Positions 21,954-30,425 of a DNA stretch of 64,000 bases are shown one piece after another. Each line of letters begins with the position of its first letter. Within the stretch, counting starts at the first letter, position 1. Position numbers and translations under genes: made by a program. This DNA is from Oscillospiraceae bacterium (GTDB lineage: Bacteria; Bacillota; Clostridia; Monoglobales; Monoglobaceae), in NCBI GenBank assembly GCA_015068845.1, contig SVJR01000002.1, positions 33,003 through 97,002 on the forward strand. Reading direction: 5' to 3'. A model generated the notes under the pieces. It had not been told where the DNA came from and did no database searches. It saw only the letters and a list, made by a program, of their open reading frames with translations.

Positions 21954-23723
21954 CTAACCAAGTCGTTTTTCGAGCTCATCCATACTGTCCTTGATTTCCT
22001 TGGGGAGTCTGTCGCCGAACTGAGCGAAGAACTCTCTCTGGTTTGCGAGGTCTTCTTTCCATGCCTGCTTGTCGATTGAAAGAAGTTCAGTAACAACCTC
22101 GTCTGAAAGGTCAAGACCCTCAAGCTGGAGGTCTTCTTGCCTAGGAACATAACCGATTTCGGTTTCAACTGCGTCAACCTTGCCTTCGCAGCGATCAAGA
22201 ATCCAGTTAAGAACTCTCATATTGTCGCCAAAGCCGGGCCACATAAAGTTACCGTCATCGTCAAGTCTGAACCAGTTAACATTGAAGATTTTGGGCGGAT
22301 TTGCAATCTTTTTACCCATATCATACCAATGCTGGAAGTAGTCAGCCATGTTGTAGCCAACAAACGGACGCATAGCCATGGGGTCGCGTCTTACAACGCC
22401 GACAGCACCTGCAGCTGCTGCAGTTGTTTCAGATGCCATTGTAGCACCAACAAATACACCGTGATCCCAGTCACGAGCCTGGTATACCAGCGGAGCAGTC
22501 TTTGCACGGCGGCCGCCGAATACGATTGCTGAAATCGGAACACCCTGAGGATTCTCGAATTCAGATGAAATGCAGGGGCAGTTTACTGCAGGAGCAGTAA
22601 ATCTTGAGTTCGGATGTGCAAGCTTGTTGCCTTCAGCTGTGTATTCCTTGCCGTTAACCTTTGCACCCTTCCACTCGATTGCATTTTCGGGAGGATTCTT
22701 GTCAAGACCTTCCCACCAAACAGTCATATCCTCTTCGTTGATTGCAACATTTGTGAAGATTGTGTTCTTCTTTGTTGCCTCAAGAGCATTGAAGTTTGAT
22801 TTTACAGAAGTACCGGGAGCAACGCCGAAGAAGCCTGCTTCGGGGTTGATTGCGTAAAGTCTGCCGTCTTCGCCAATGCGGAGCCATGCGATATCGTCAC
22901 CTACTGTCCATACCTTGTAGCCCTGTTCCTTAAGGAATTCCGGCGGAATAAGCATAGCGAGGTTTGTTTTACCGCAAGCTGAGGGGAATGCAGCACAGAT
23001 GTACCTAACTTCGCCCTGGGGGTTCTCAAGGCCAAGGATGAGCATATGCTCTGCCATCCAGCCTTCCTTCATACCCTGATATGAAGCAATTCTGAGCGCG
23101 AAGCACTTCTTGCCAAGGAGAACATTCCCGCCGTATGCAGAGTTAACTGACATAATGGTGTTATCCTGAGGGAAGTGAACGATATATCTCTCGTCGGGAT
23201 TTACATCCTTCTTTGCGTGGAGACACTTAACAAAGTCGCCGTCCTCGCCAAGAGCGTCAAGGACAGGCTGTCCTACTCTTGTCATAATATCCATATTAAG
23301 AACAACATAGATGCTGTCTGTCAGCTCAACACCAATCTTTGAGAAGGGTGAGCCAACGGGACCCATTGAATAAGGGATAACATACATTGTTCTGCCAACC
23401 ATTGAACCGTCATACAGAGCGTTGAGCTTTGCATACATTTCAGCGGGTGCCATCCAGTTGTTGATGGGGCCTGCCTCTTCCTCGGTTTCGGTACAGATAA
23501 ATGTTCTGTCCTCAACACGGGCAACATCGTTTTCTGCTGTTCTGTGATAGTAGCAGCCGGGGAGCTTTTCCTGATTAAGCTTAATCATTTCGCCACTTTC
23601 AACCGCCTCCTCGCGAAGTGCTTCAAGCTGAGCTTCGCTGCCGTCAATCCATACAACCTTTTCGGGCTTACAAAGGGCTTTCATTTCTTCAAGCCAGTTT
23701 AATACTTTTTTGTTGTTAGTCAT
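21954..23723 (-). CDS. pckG: Phosphoenolpyruvate carboxykinase (GTP)
   Basis: The 589-aa enzyme interconverts oxaloacetate and PEP with GTP/GDP. The GTP-class signature FPSACGKTNLAML (P-loop, active-site Cys) lies at about residues 250-262. Other family marks are GDDIAWLR and the mobile-loop region around FGGRRAKTAPLVYQARDW. Length is normal for the GTP type and clearly not the ATP type. In an anaerobe it often works toward oxaloacetate. With the oxaloacetate decarboxylase pump at 31.8-35.7 kb and citrate synthase it forms the C3/C4 node. AGGAGAAAG precedes the start on the minus strand. Confidence 0.96.
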   Translation of the reverse strand: MTNNKKVLNWLEEMKALCKPEKVVWIDGSEAQLEALREEAVESGEMIKLNQEKLPGCYYHRTAENDVARVEDRTFICTETEEEAGPINNWMAPAEMYAKLNALYDGSMVGRTMYVIPYSMGPVGSPFSKIGVELTDSIYVVLNMDIMTRVGQPVLDALGEDGDFVKCLHAKKDVNPDERYIVHFPQDNTIMSVNSAYGGNVLLGKKCFALRIASYQGMKEGWMAEHMLILGLENPQGEVRYICAAFPSACGKTNLAMLIPPEFLKEQGYKVWTVGDDIAWLRIGEDGRLYAINPEAGFFGVAPGTSVKSNFNALEATKKNTIFTNVAINEEDMTVWWEGLDKNPPENAIEWKGAKVNGKEYTAEGNKLAHPNSRFTAPAVNCPCISSEFENPQGVPISAIVFGGRRAKTAPLVYQARDWDHGVFVGATMASETTAAAAGAVGVVRRDPMAMRPFVGYNMADYFQHWYDMGKKIANPPKIFNVNWFRLDDDGNFMWPGFGDNMRVLNWILDRCEGKVDAVETEIGYVPRQEDLQLEGLDLSDEVVTELLSIDKQAWKEDLANQREFFAQFGDRLPKEIKDSMDELEKRLG

Positions 23724-23851
23724 TTTTACTTTCTCCTATAAAAAATTTGCGACTTTCTCGCCATTTTAATTATTATTGTAACCATAATACCATAAATCGA
23801 TTAAAATTTCAACTGTTATTTTCCATAATTTTGACAAATTTAACAGAATAG

Positions 23852-24646
23852 TTATACACTCCCTACAAACAGCGTGCCAACGGGCTTTCCGTCAAGAATA
23901 TCGTAGATGTTTTCAGGGGATGCGCCATTGGTTATAATCATATTTATCCCTGCGGGATTTACAATTTCGGCGGCCTTCAGCTTGGTAACCATTCCGCCGG
24001 TACCTCTGCGGCTGCCCGCACCGCCCGCAATGGCGTAGATTGATTCGTCAACCTTTTCTACAACGGGGATAAGCTTTGCGTCAGGATTTTCTGCCGGGTT
24101 TGACTCAAACAATCCGTCTATGTCCGAAAGGATAATCAAAAGCTCTGCTTCAACCAGCTTGGCGATGTATGCCGAAAGTGTATCGTTGTCACCAAACTCC
24201 AGCTCGTAGGTGGAGATAACATCATTTTCGTTCACAATGGGAACAACCCCGTATTCAAACATAGTTTCAAAGGTGTTTTTGGTGTTTTGGTATCGCTCGG
24301 CATCGTCTAAGATGAACTTGGTCAAAAGCACCTGAGCGGTGTTGTGGCCGTATTCCGAAAAGAACTTGTCATAGATTGAAACAAGCGATGCCTGACCGAT
24401 TGCGGCAAGAGCCTGTTTTTTGCGGGTGTCCGAGGGCTTTTCCGAGAGTCCCAGCTTGCCCACGCCTGCGCCGACCGCACCACTGGAAACAAGAACAACC
24501 TCAATACCACGGTTGCGGAGGTCGGAAATCACACGAACAAGGTGTTCGATTTTTTTTATATTGATTTTGCCTGTCTCGTATGTAAGTGAGGAAGTTCCCA
24601 CCTTGATTACAATGCGTTTCAGGTCTTTAAAACACGAATAATTCAT
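23852..24646 (-). CDS. proB: Glutamate 5-kinase, short form without PUA
   Basis: Start ATG 24646 gives 264 aa (MNYSCFKDLKRIVIKVGTSS); the track start adds 29 unlikely residues. The amino-acid-kinase fold is complete: KVGTSSL, VSSGAVGAGV, VPIVNENDV, FGDNDTLSA and the Gly-rich RRGTGGMVTKLKAA. It phosphorylates glutamate in the first step of proline synthesis. The C-terminal PUA domain present in E. coli ProB is absent, as in many Clostridia. No proA is adjacent in this window. Feedback inhibition by proline is a family property. Confidence 0.93.
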   Translation of the reverse strand: MNYSCFKDLKRIVIKVGTSSLTYETGKINIKKIEHLVRVISDLRNRGIEVVLVSSGAVGAGVGKLGLSEKPSDTRKKQALAAIGQASLVSIYDKFFSEYGHNTAQVLLTKFILDDAERYQNTKNTFETMFEYGVVPIVNENDVISTYELEFGDNDTLSAYIAKLVEAELLIILSDIDGLFESNPAENPDAKLIPVVEKVDESIYAIAGGAGSRRGTGGMVTKLKAAEIVNPAGINMIITNGASPENIYDILDGKPVGTLFVGSV

Positions 24647-24811
24647 AAGCTGATACCTGCCTTGTCTGAATTTAGAGAATACAAACACTCCCCAGTTTAA
24701 GTAAAGTATAGCTTTTACGCCGAAAAAAGTCAAGCGAAGGCAATAAAATGTTGAAAAATTGCAAGCTTTGTTGTATAATAAACCTGTAATTAACCTAAAA
24801 GGAGAAAAACT

Positions 24812-25843
24812 ATGAAAGCTATATATAAAGCAATTGCAATAATTATGTTATTAACGCTTCTTGCCGGATGCGGCAAGGACGAGCCATCCGTGCCCGCATC
24901 GACAATTGAGCCTCCGGCAGAGGAAGTGGTGGTTGACAAAACCGTAGCGGAAATTGATGAATTCTTCAAAAAATATGTTGACACCAAAGAACGCCCTGTT
25001 GCCGTAATGGTGGACAACGACGACAAGAACGCACGCCCCCACGCAGGTCTTGACGAGGCGTATCTTATTTACGAAATGGTGGTCGAGGGCGGCGCAACCA
25101 GATTTATGGCACTTTTCCGTGGTGATAATACCGAAAAGATAGGCCCTGTCCGTTCGTCACGGCATTATTTCCTTGATTATGTAATGGAAAACGATGCAAT
25201 CTACACCCACTTTGGCTGGAGTCCCAAGGCGATTACCGATATTTCGGCGTTCGGGATTGATAAGATAAACGGAGTTTTGGGCACCGACGAGAGCATTTTC
25301 TGGCGTGAGCAAAAGTACAAGGGCGACTGGCACAGCGCATATACAAGCATCGAAAAGATAAAGTCAATGGCAAAGCAAAAAGGCTACGCTACCGAAACCG
25401 AAAACAAAAATGGTCTTGAGTATGCGGATATGTTCTTTGATTTGAGCGACGGAAAGCCGGCAAATTCGGTCAGTCTTGAATATTCCGGAATGTATCGCAC
25501 AGGCTATACTTATAATGCAGAAACAAAGCTATACGAAAAGACCATAAACGGTCAGCCGCACAAGCTGCAAAACGGGAAGACTCTTGCGGCGAAGAATATA
25601 ATTGTTCATTATGTTCACGATACCGCCTTAGGCGACGGCACAGACCGCCGCAACATCAATACGGCAGGCAGCGGAAAGGGCGTTTACATATCAAACGGTA
25701 ATGCGATTGAGATAATCTGGTCAAAGCCGTCAAGGAGCGGTGATACTGTTTACAAAAAGGCGGACGGCACCAAGCTCTTGCTCAATCCGGGAAAGACGGT
25801 TATCAACCTGATAAGCCCGTCGGCAAAGATTACCGTCGAATAA
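24812..25843 (+). CDS. DUF3048 (YerB-like) lipoprotein
   Basis: The 343-aa protein has a lipoprotein signal with lipobox LLAGC at about residues 16-20, so it is membrane-anchored outside the cell. A short low-complexity linker follows. The rest matches the DUF3048 family: ERPVAVMVDNDDKNARPHAG, YEMVVEGGATRFMALF and IGPVRSSRHYFLDYVMENDA. The C-terminal region includes VHYVHD. B. subtilis YerB is the known relative, and its function is unsettled. It starts behind AAAGGAG and lies 19 bases before dusB, so the two are cotranscribed. Confidence 0.9.
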   Translation: MKAIYKAIAIIMLLTLLAGCGKDEPSVPASTIEPPAEEVVVDKTVAEIDEFFKKYVDTKERPVAVMVDNDDKNARPHAGLDEAYLIYEMVVEGGATRFMALFRGDNTEKIGPVRSSRHYFLDYVMENDAIYTHFGWSPKAITDISAFGIDKINGVLGTDESIFWREQKYKGDWHSAYTSIEKIKSMAKQKGYATETENKNGLEYADMFFDLSDGKPANSVSLEYSGMYRTGYTYNAETKLYEKTINGQPHKLQNGKTLAAKNIIVHYVHDTALGDGTDRRNINTAGSGKGVYISNGNAIEIIWSKPSRSGDTVYKKADGTKLLLNPGKTVINLISPSAKITVE

Positions 25844-25862
25844 TTATGTAAGGAAAGCTCAG

Positions 25863-26828
25863 ATGAAGATAAAAGACCTTGAACTTAAAAACAATGTATT
25901 TCTTGCACCAATGGCAGGCGTGACCGACAAGGCGTTCCGCCTGATTACCAAGCCATTCGGCCCTGCGCTGATGTATACCGAGATGGTGTCGGGCAAGGGA
26001 CTATTCTACAAGAACAAAAAAACCGCAGATTTGCTTGATGCCGACCCTTCTGAAAAACCAGTTGCAGCACAGCTGTTCGGACACGAGCCAAAGGTTCTGG
26101 CAGAGATTGCGGAGCGAGCTCTGGATTATGGAGCAGAGCTGGTAGATATAAATATGGGTTGCCCTGCCCCAAAGATTGTCAATAATGGTGACGGCTCGGC
26201 AATTTCCAAAACGCCGGAGCTTGCTGGTGAGATTGTGGCGGCGGTGACAGCGGCGGTCAGCGTTCCCGTTACGGTGAAAATCCGCAAGGGTTGGGATGAC
26301 AATTCAATAACTGCTGTCCAAATGGCAAAAATTGCCGAGGCGGCAGGGGCGGCGGCTGTTACCGTTCACGGCAGAACCCGTGAGCAGTTTTACAGCGGCA
26401 AGGCAGACCTTGATATCATTAAGGCGGTGAAGGCGGCGGTTTCAATCCCTGTAATCGGCAACGGCGATATTACCGACGGCGAAAGTGCAAAGTATATGCT
26501 TGACTATACCGGCTGCGACGGGATAATGATTGGCAGAGCGGCAGAGGGTAATCCTTGGGTGTTCCGTCAGGTTATCCACTATCTTGAAACCGGCGAAAAG
26601 CTACCAAATCCGACTTTGGCTGAACGGGCAAATATGATGGAGGAGCATCTTTCGCTGCTTGTAAAGTTCAAGGGCGACTATCGTGGCATTCAGGAGGCTC
26701 GCAAGCATATGGCTTGGTATATCAAGGGTATGCCGGGCGGCGCAAGGCTTCGTGAGATAATCAATACGGCATCAACCGAGGCAGAAATGCGTGAGGTAAT
26801 AAAGCTGCTTCGCACGGCAGAAAAGTAA
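25863..26828 (+). CDS. dusB: tRNA-dihydrouridine synthase (DusB-type)
   Basis: The 321-aa FMN-dependent enzyme reduces uridines in the tRNA D-loop with NADPH. It has the TIM-barrel start APMAGVTDKAFR, the catalytic-Cys motif DINMGCPAPKIV, KIRKGWD, VTVHGRTREQ and the FMN phosphate loop IGNGDI...DGIMIGRAAEGNPW. A helical C-terminal domain covers about residues 240-321. Length is normal. It follows the DUF3048 lipoprotein in one operon and is closed by a strong terminator. Confidence 0.95.
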   Translation: MKIKDLELKNNVFLAPMAGVTDKAFRLITKPFGPALMYTEMVSGKGLFYKNKKTADLLDADPSEKPVAAQLFGHEPKVLAEIAERALDYGAELVDINMGCPAPKIVNNGDGSAISKTPELAGEIVAAVTAAVSVPVTVKIRKGWDDNSITAVQMAKIAEAAGAAAVTVHGRTREQFYSGKADLDIIKAVKAAVSIPVIGNGDITDGESAKYMLDYTGCDGIMIGRAAEGNPWVFRQVIHYLETGEKLPNPTLAERANMMEEHLSLLVKFKGDYRGIQEARKHMAWYIKGMPGGARLREIINTASTEAEMREVIKLLRTAEK

Positions 26829-26841
26829 GAATAATTTAACT

Positions 26842-26885
26842 CAAAACGCCCCCGACAAGCAATGGCTTGTCGGGGGCGTTGTTTA
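26842..26885 (+). terminator. Terminator after dusB
   Basis: AACGCCCCCGACAAG / CTTGTCGGGGGCGTT around CAATGG, followed by GTTT. Confidence 0.85.
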
Positions 26886-27009
26886 AGGCGTTTGTTACGA
26901 TGTGAAAATAAATACTTTGTTCATCATTTGCGTTTGTCCTATGCATTAAAGTCGCTGTCGTGTTGTTGTGCCTTTATTAATCTAAGTTATATTCTTCGCC
27001 TAATTTAGC

Positions 27010-27122
27010 ACTTAAAATTTCAAAGTTTTTTTGTGTACTCACCCATAAAAGGTAGTAGTGTCACAACATCCAATATGGTCTGCAAGGCGTGCTGCGGTGT
27101 TAGCTTACCTTGTTTTTAGACT
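27010..27122 (-). pseudogene. Orphan fragment of a polymorphic-toxin pretoxin module
   Basis: The minus strand reads KLTPQHALQTILDVVTLLPF followed by a short tail and a stop. This closely matches KLTPQHALQTILDIVALLPV in the full toxin at 27396-28793. Upstream the frame is closed by a stop. It is a displaced or left-over toxin cassette piece downstream of the immunity gene, a known feature of polymorphic toxin loci. Confidence 0.7.
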
Positions 27123-27153
27123 TTTATGAAAGTTTAAGATTAGAATAACCATT

Positions 27154-27381
27154 TTAAAAATAACCCTCTATACAATCCCAAATTTCAGCAATAGTTTTCC
27201 CATCTACAAGACCATTTTCAAATAATTCTTGTGCGGTATTAAAGCTTTGAGTATAGCTATCTTTAACTCTAGTTAAATACAGCCCCAGTTCATTTTGACT
27301 AATCCAGTATTTTTCACTGTTATAGAAAAAGAAAAACTCTTCTCCCCAAGCCACTCTATCTATAATTTGATTATATATCAT
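27154..27381 (-). CDS. Candidate immunity protein for the adjacent toxin
   Basis: The 75-aa protein (MIYNQIIDRVAWGEEFFFFY...) starts behind GGAGGAGTAT, 14 bases after the toxin stop on the same strand. It is small, soluble, acidic and rich in aromatic residues. I recognise no family, but position, size and spacing are those of immunity genes, which neutralise the upstream toxin by direct binding. It would act in the cytoplasm. The call rests on context only. Confidence 0.6.
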   Translation of the reverse strand: MIYNQIIDRVAWGEEFFFFYNSEKYWISQNELGLYLTRVKDSYTQSFNTAQELFENGLVDGKTIAEIWDCIEGYF

Positions 27382-27395
27382 ATACTCCTCCGTTT

Positions 27396-28793
27396 CTAAC
27401 GTCTTATCGGCGTTCCGTCATCACTATATTCCCAAATATGTTCATGTGGCCACTCTGGATGTGTTAAGGGATTTCCGTGATTAGTAAAATCTACATCACG
27501 GTAAGCCCGCCCTTGCGCATCATACCATCGCCGAGTCACAATGTATCCGTTTTCATCCACAATGTCTATGCTAGAATTGGGAGAACCTTTGTATCCGGGG
27601 TTTTTGGTTACAACAGAATGGTTTTCAAATTGTGCAATATTTAGTTTTTTCCCTAAACTATTGATTGTTTGAGATGTGTAATATTTGTTTGCATCATTTG
27701 CTACTGATGCAGCATTATTGTGTTGAGATATATTTTTTGTTAGTGATGTTGCCTCATCCCCGTGCTTTACGGCGGATTTAACAAGGTCGCCGGCTTCATC
27801 TACATATTTTACTCCGCCGACAACGGGCAGTAGTGCCACAATATCCAATATGGTCTGCAATGCATGCTGCGGAGTCAGCTTGAAATTAGTTATATCATAA
27901 ACTAAGTCGCGGATGTCTGCAGGTAAATCAAGCCCCAAAAGTCCTATGGCTATCTGCCCCAAAGTACCAAGCGCATTGGTATCGGCGGCATAGTTGCCAA
28001 GCAAAATCTGATTTAAGGATGTTTGCAGATAGTCTAAAATTGAGGATTTCTCATTGTCTTCAGTTTTACTTTTTACTGTAAATATCTCGACTTCGTTTTC
28101 GTCCAAAACCTCTGCCGTGCAGTCGCAATTAGGGTGAATAGGCGCAAGATTAACTCCAACCTCTGCATCAGCTATGGAAAAAACTTTTCCGTCCAATTCT
28201 GTGCAGGCTTTGCAGTTGTCACCGTTTGTTTTAAACCGATAATGGGTATGTCCATTGTCTTGATAGTTCCATAGTAGCATATATTGCTTCATCTGTCCAG
28301 CAGAATCCTCTAAAAGGGATTTGACCGCATCGGTTCTTTTTGATATAACACTTTGCATATGCCTTATCACAGATTTTGCAGCCTTGCCCTGCGTTATTTG
28401 CAGGTCTAATTCCCGCATAATTGCATTTAATGTGGTTTCCTTCGATCTTTCAAGATTTTCCTTAAATTGTCTTTTAAAGACATTGGCTCTTTCACCGTAA
28501 TGCGACAGCGTTATAAGCGTTTCGCAATTAAGGTTAAACTGACTATAAAAGATATCTATATGACTTTTGATATTTGCCATCAAAAAATCATGCGGAAAAA
28601 TCAGCTTATCCTTTGCAATGCTTTGCGTTTCGCTGTCAAGAAATTTCCGGGTGGAAAGCAATATGTTGCTTTTCATTCTCGTGATTACACGGCTTTCATT
28701 GTCACTTCCAAAAATGCTATATGTATATGCAATTTCATTTGCAATAGACCGTGACAGCGTTTCTGTTGTGCTTTTAAACACGCTTTCGTTCAT
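27396..28793 (-). CDS. Polymorphic toxin with phage-head-like N-terminal domain
   Basis: A 465-aa multidomain protein. Residues 1-170 are helical. Residues about 170-230 (TNGDNCKACTELDGKVF...NLAPIHPNCDC) match the Cys/His pattern of the phage Mu gpF/SPP1 gp7 minor-head family used in some polymorphic toxins. Residues about 255-330 form a hydrophobic pretoxin-like segment (GQIAIGLLGLDLPADIRDLV, LTPQHALQTILD). The last 80 residues are a separate toxin-like domain: SPNSSIDIVDENG, RRWYDAQGRAYRDVDFTNHG and HPEWPHEHIWEY, with several His/Asp/Glu candidates for an RNase-like active site. I think it is of the Ntox24 ('polymorphic toxin type 24') kind but cannot confirm it. No signal peptide is seen, so the export route is unknown. 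Confidence 0.8.
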   Translation of the reverse strand: MNESVFKSTTETLSRSIANEIAYTYSIFGSDNESRVITRMKSNILLSTRKFLDSETQSIAKDKLIFPHDFLMANIKSHIDIFYSQFNLNCETLITLSHYGERANVFKRQFKENLERSKETTLNAIMRELDLQITQGKAAKSVIRHMQSVISKRTDAVKSLLEDSAGQMKQYMLLWNYQDNGHTHYRFKTNGDNCKACTELDGKVFSIADAEVGVNLAPIHPNCDCTAEVLDENEVEIFTVKSKTEDNEKSSILDYLQTSLNQILLGNYAADTNALGTLGQIAIGLLGLDLPADIRDLVYDITNFKLTPQHALQTILDIVALLPVVGGVKYVDEAGDLVKSAVKHGDEATSLTKNISQHNNAASVANDANKYYTSQTINSLGKKLNIAQFENHSVVTKNPGYKGSPNSSIDIVDENGYIVTRRWYDAQGRAYRDVDFTNHGNPLTHPEWPHEHIWEYSDDGTPIRR

Positions 28794-28827
28794 TGAATCA
28801 TCCTTTCGCTTTATTTGGTATATTTAC

Positions 28828-28862
28828 ATTATATACCGGACAAAACGAACAAAACGGACAAG
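28828..28862 (-). promoter_or_regulatory. Toxin promoter region with short direct repeats
   Basis: On the minus strand TTGTCCGTTTTGTTCGTTTT and a third GTCCG form 9-bp-spaced repeats directly before GGTATATAATG, whose TATAAT is a good -10 box. The repeats cover the -35 region and may be regulator sites. Confidence 0.5.
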
Positions 28863-28962
28863 TTTTGGTGTGGTGCACAAAGTTGTGTGGCAGTATAAAT
28901 TAATGCTCTACATCAATTTCTCACAAAAAACAAAAAGCAAGCACTTAAAATTTTAGTCGAAA

Positions 28963-29133
28963 AAATCCCTTGCAAGCCTTGACTTGCAGGGGATTTTGTT
29001 GTAATATGGTAGTGTATATACATAATGGGTAAATTTGCAATGATTTTACCTTTACACAGATTATAATCCGGCTTTTTTAGCAAAGATGCTTTGTGGATAG
29101 GACGGTAACCTTTTGGGAAAGGATTGATACTTA
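28963..29133 (+). other. Leader region of hom with hairpin
   Basis: AAAATCCCTTGCAA / TTGCAGGGGATTTT (28963-28998) forms a terminator-like hairpin in the divergent toxin/hom intergenic region. The remaining 130 bases contain small stems such as AGCAAAGATGCTTTGT and the AAAGGA ribosome site, but no riboswitch I recognise. Confidence 0.4.
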
Positions 29134-30345
29134 ATGAAAATTGCAATTATGGGCTTTGGCGTTGTCGGCTCGGGTGTAGGCGAGGTCGTTGTCAAAAATC
29201 AGGAGACCCTTATCAACCGCTGCGGCGAGCCGGTAGAGGTTGCACACATCCTCGATTTGCGTGACTTTCCGGATAGCGAGTTCAAATGCTTCACCAAGGA
29301 TTTCAACGACATTTTAAATGACCCCGAGGTGGGCGTTGTTGTTGAAACCATGGGCGGTGTAAATCCTGCTTATGACTTCACCAAAAAGCTTCTCCTTGCA
29401 GGCAAGCATGTTGTAACCTCCAATAAGGAGCTTGTTGCAACACACGGAACCGAGCTTTTGGATATTGCAAGAGAGCGTAACATAAACTACCTGTTTGAGG
29501 CAAGCGTGGGCGGCGGCATCCCGATTATCCGTCCTATGTATTCCTGCCTGACAGCAGGCGAGGCTACCGACATATTCGGTATCTTAAACGGCACAACCAA
29601 CTATATTCTGACCCAGATGTTCCAGTGCGGCGAGAGCTTCGAAAGCGCACTCAAGGCGGCTCAGCGGAAGGGTTATGCCGAGGCGGACCCCACAGCCGAT
29701 GTTGAGGGTTTTGACACCTGCCGTAAAATTGCAATCCTTGCTGCACTTGCCTTTGGCAAGGCACTTGACTATACAAAAATTTCAACCGAGGGCATAACAA
29801 AGATTACAGCCGACGATGTTGCCTTTGCAGAAAAGCTTGGCTATGCAATCAAGCTTATCGGACATTGCACAAAGGACGGCGATGCGGTTTATGCCGCTGT
29901 ATTCCCTGCGCTTGTCCCCAAAAACAGCCCTCTTGCAGGCATTAACGATGTGTTCAACGGAATTATTGTCCGCGGCGAGGATCTGGGCGAGGTTATGTTC
30001 TACGGCAGAGGCGCAGGCAAGCTGCCCACCGCCAATGCGGTTGTTGCCGATGTTGTGGACGCAATCAAGCACAAACGGGTTAATGTTATCATAAAATGGG
30101 ATAAGTACGATGAAAAGCACCAGTCATCGGGTGAGAATGTTCCCTATGCATACTACCTCAGAATTTCGGGCAAGGCTCCGGCAAATATTCCGGGCGGCAA
30201 GGTTGTTGCTTTTTCAGAGAACAAGCAGACGGAATTTGCTGTGCTTACCGAGTCTCTCACAAAGTCCGGTCTTGATGCACTTGTTTGTGAGGTAAAGGCT
30301 TCAGAGTGTGAGGTTCTCAGCTGTATGCGCCTTATTGGTGAATAA
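29134..30345 (+). CDS. hom: Homoserine dehydrogenase
   Basis: The 403-aa enzyme reduces aspartate semialdehyde to homoserine. The N-terminal NAD(P)-binding loop is GFGVVGSGVGE. The catalytic/substrate region includes SNKELVATHG, EASVGGGIPIIRP, LNGTTNYILTQM and KGYAEADPTADVEGFD, giving the conserved Lys and Asp. A C-terminal part of about 80 residues corresponds to the regulatory ACT region of the long form, suggesting threonine feedback. lysC follows 80 bases later, so both supply the aspartate family of amino acids. Confidence 0.95.
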   Translation: MKIAIMGFGVVGSGVGEVVVKNQETLINRCGEPVEVAHILDLRDFPDSEFKCFTKDFNDILNDPEVGVVVETMGGVNPAYDFTKKLLLAGKHVVTSNKELVATHGTELLDIARERNINYLFEASVGGGIPIIRPMYSCLTAGEATDIFGILNGTTNYILTQMFQCGESFESALKAAQRKGYAEADPTADVEGFDTCRKIAILAALAFGKALDYTKISTEGITKITADDVAFAEKLGYAIKLIGHCTKDGDAVYAAVFPALVPKNSPLAGINDVFNGIIVRGEDLGEVMFYGRGAGKLPTANAVVADVVDAIKHKRVNVIIKWDKYDEKHQSSGENVPYAYYLRISGKAPANIPGGKVVAFSENKQTEFAVLTESLTKSGLDALVCEVKASECEVLSCMRLIGE

Positions 30346-30356
30346 TTAATGTAAAA

Positions 30357-30396
30357 ATACGGTAGTTATTCCCGACATAAGAGGATAAACTACCGC
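30357..30396 (+). promoter_or_regulatory. Hairpin between hom and lysC
   Basis: GGTAGTT and AACTACC pair across a 20-base loop. It has no T-run, so it is more likely an mRNA structure than a terminator. Confidence 0.4.
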
Positions 30397-30425
30397 ACAA
30401 ATATATAAAATCGGAGGTTTTGACT

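Noticed and set aside
27396-28793. Prophage call based on the phage-head-like domain
   Set aside because: No other phage genes are nearby. The domain is a known N-terminal part of polymorphic toxins, and toxin and immunity context fits better.
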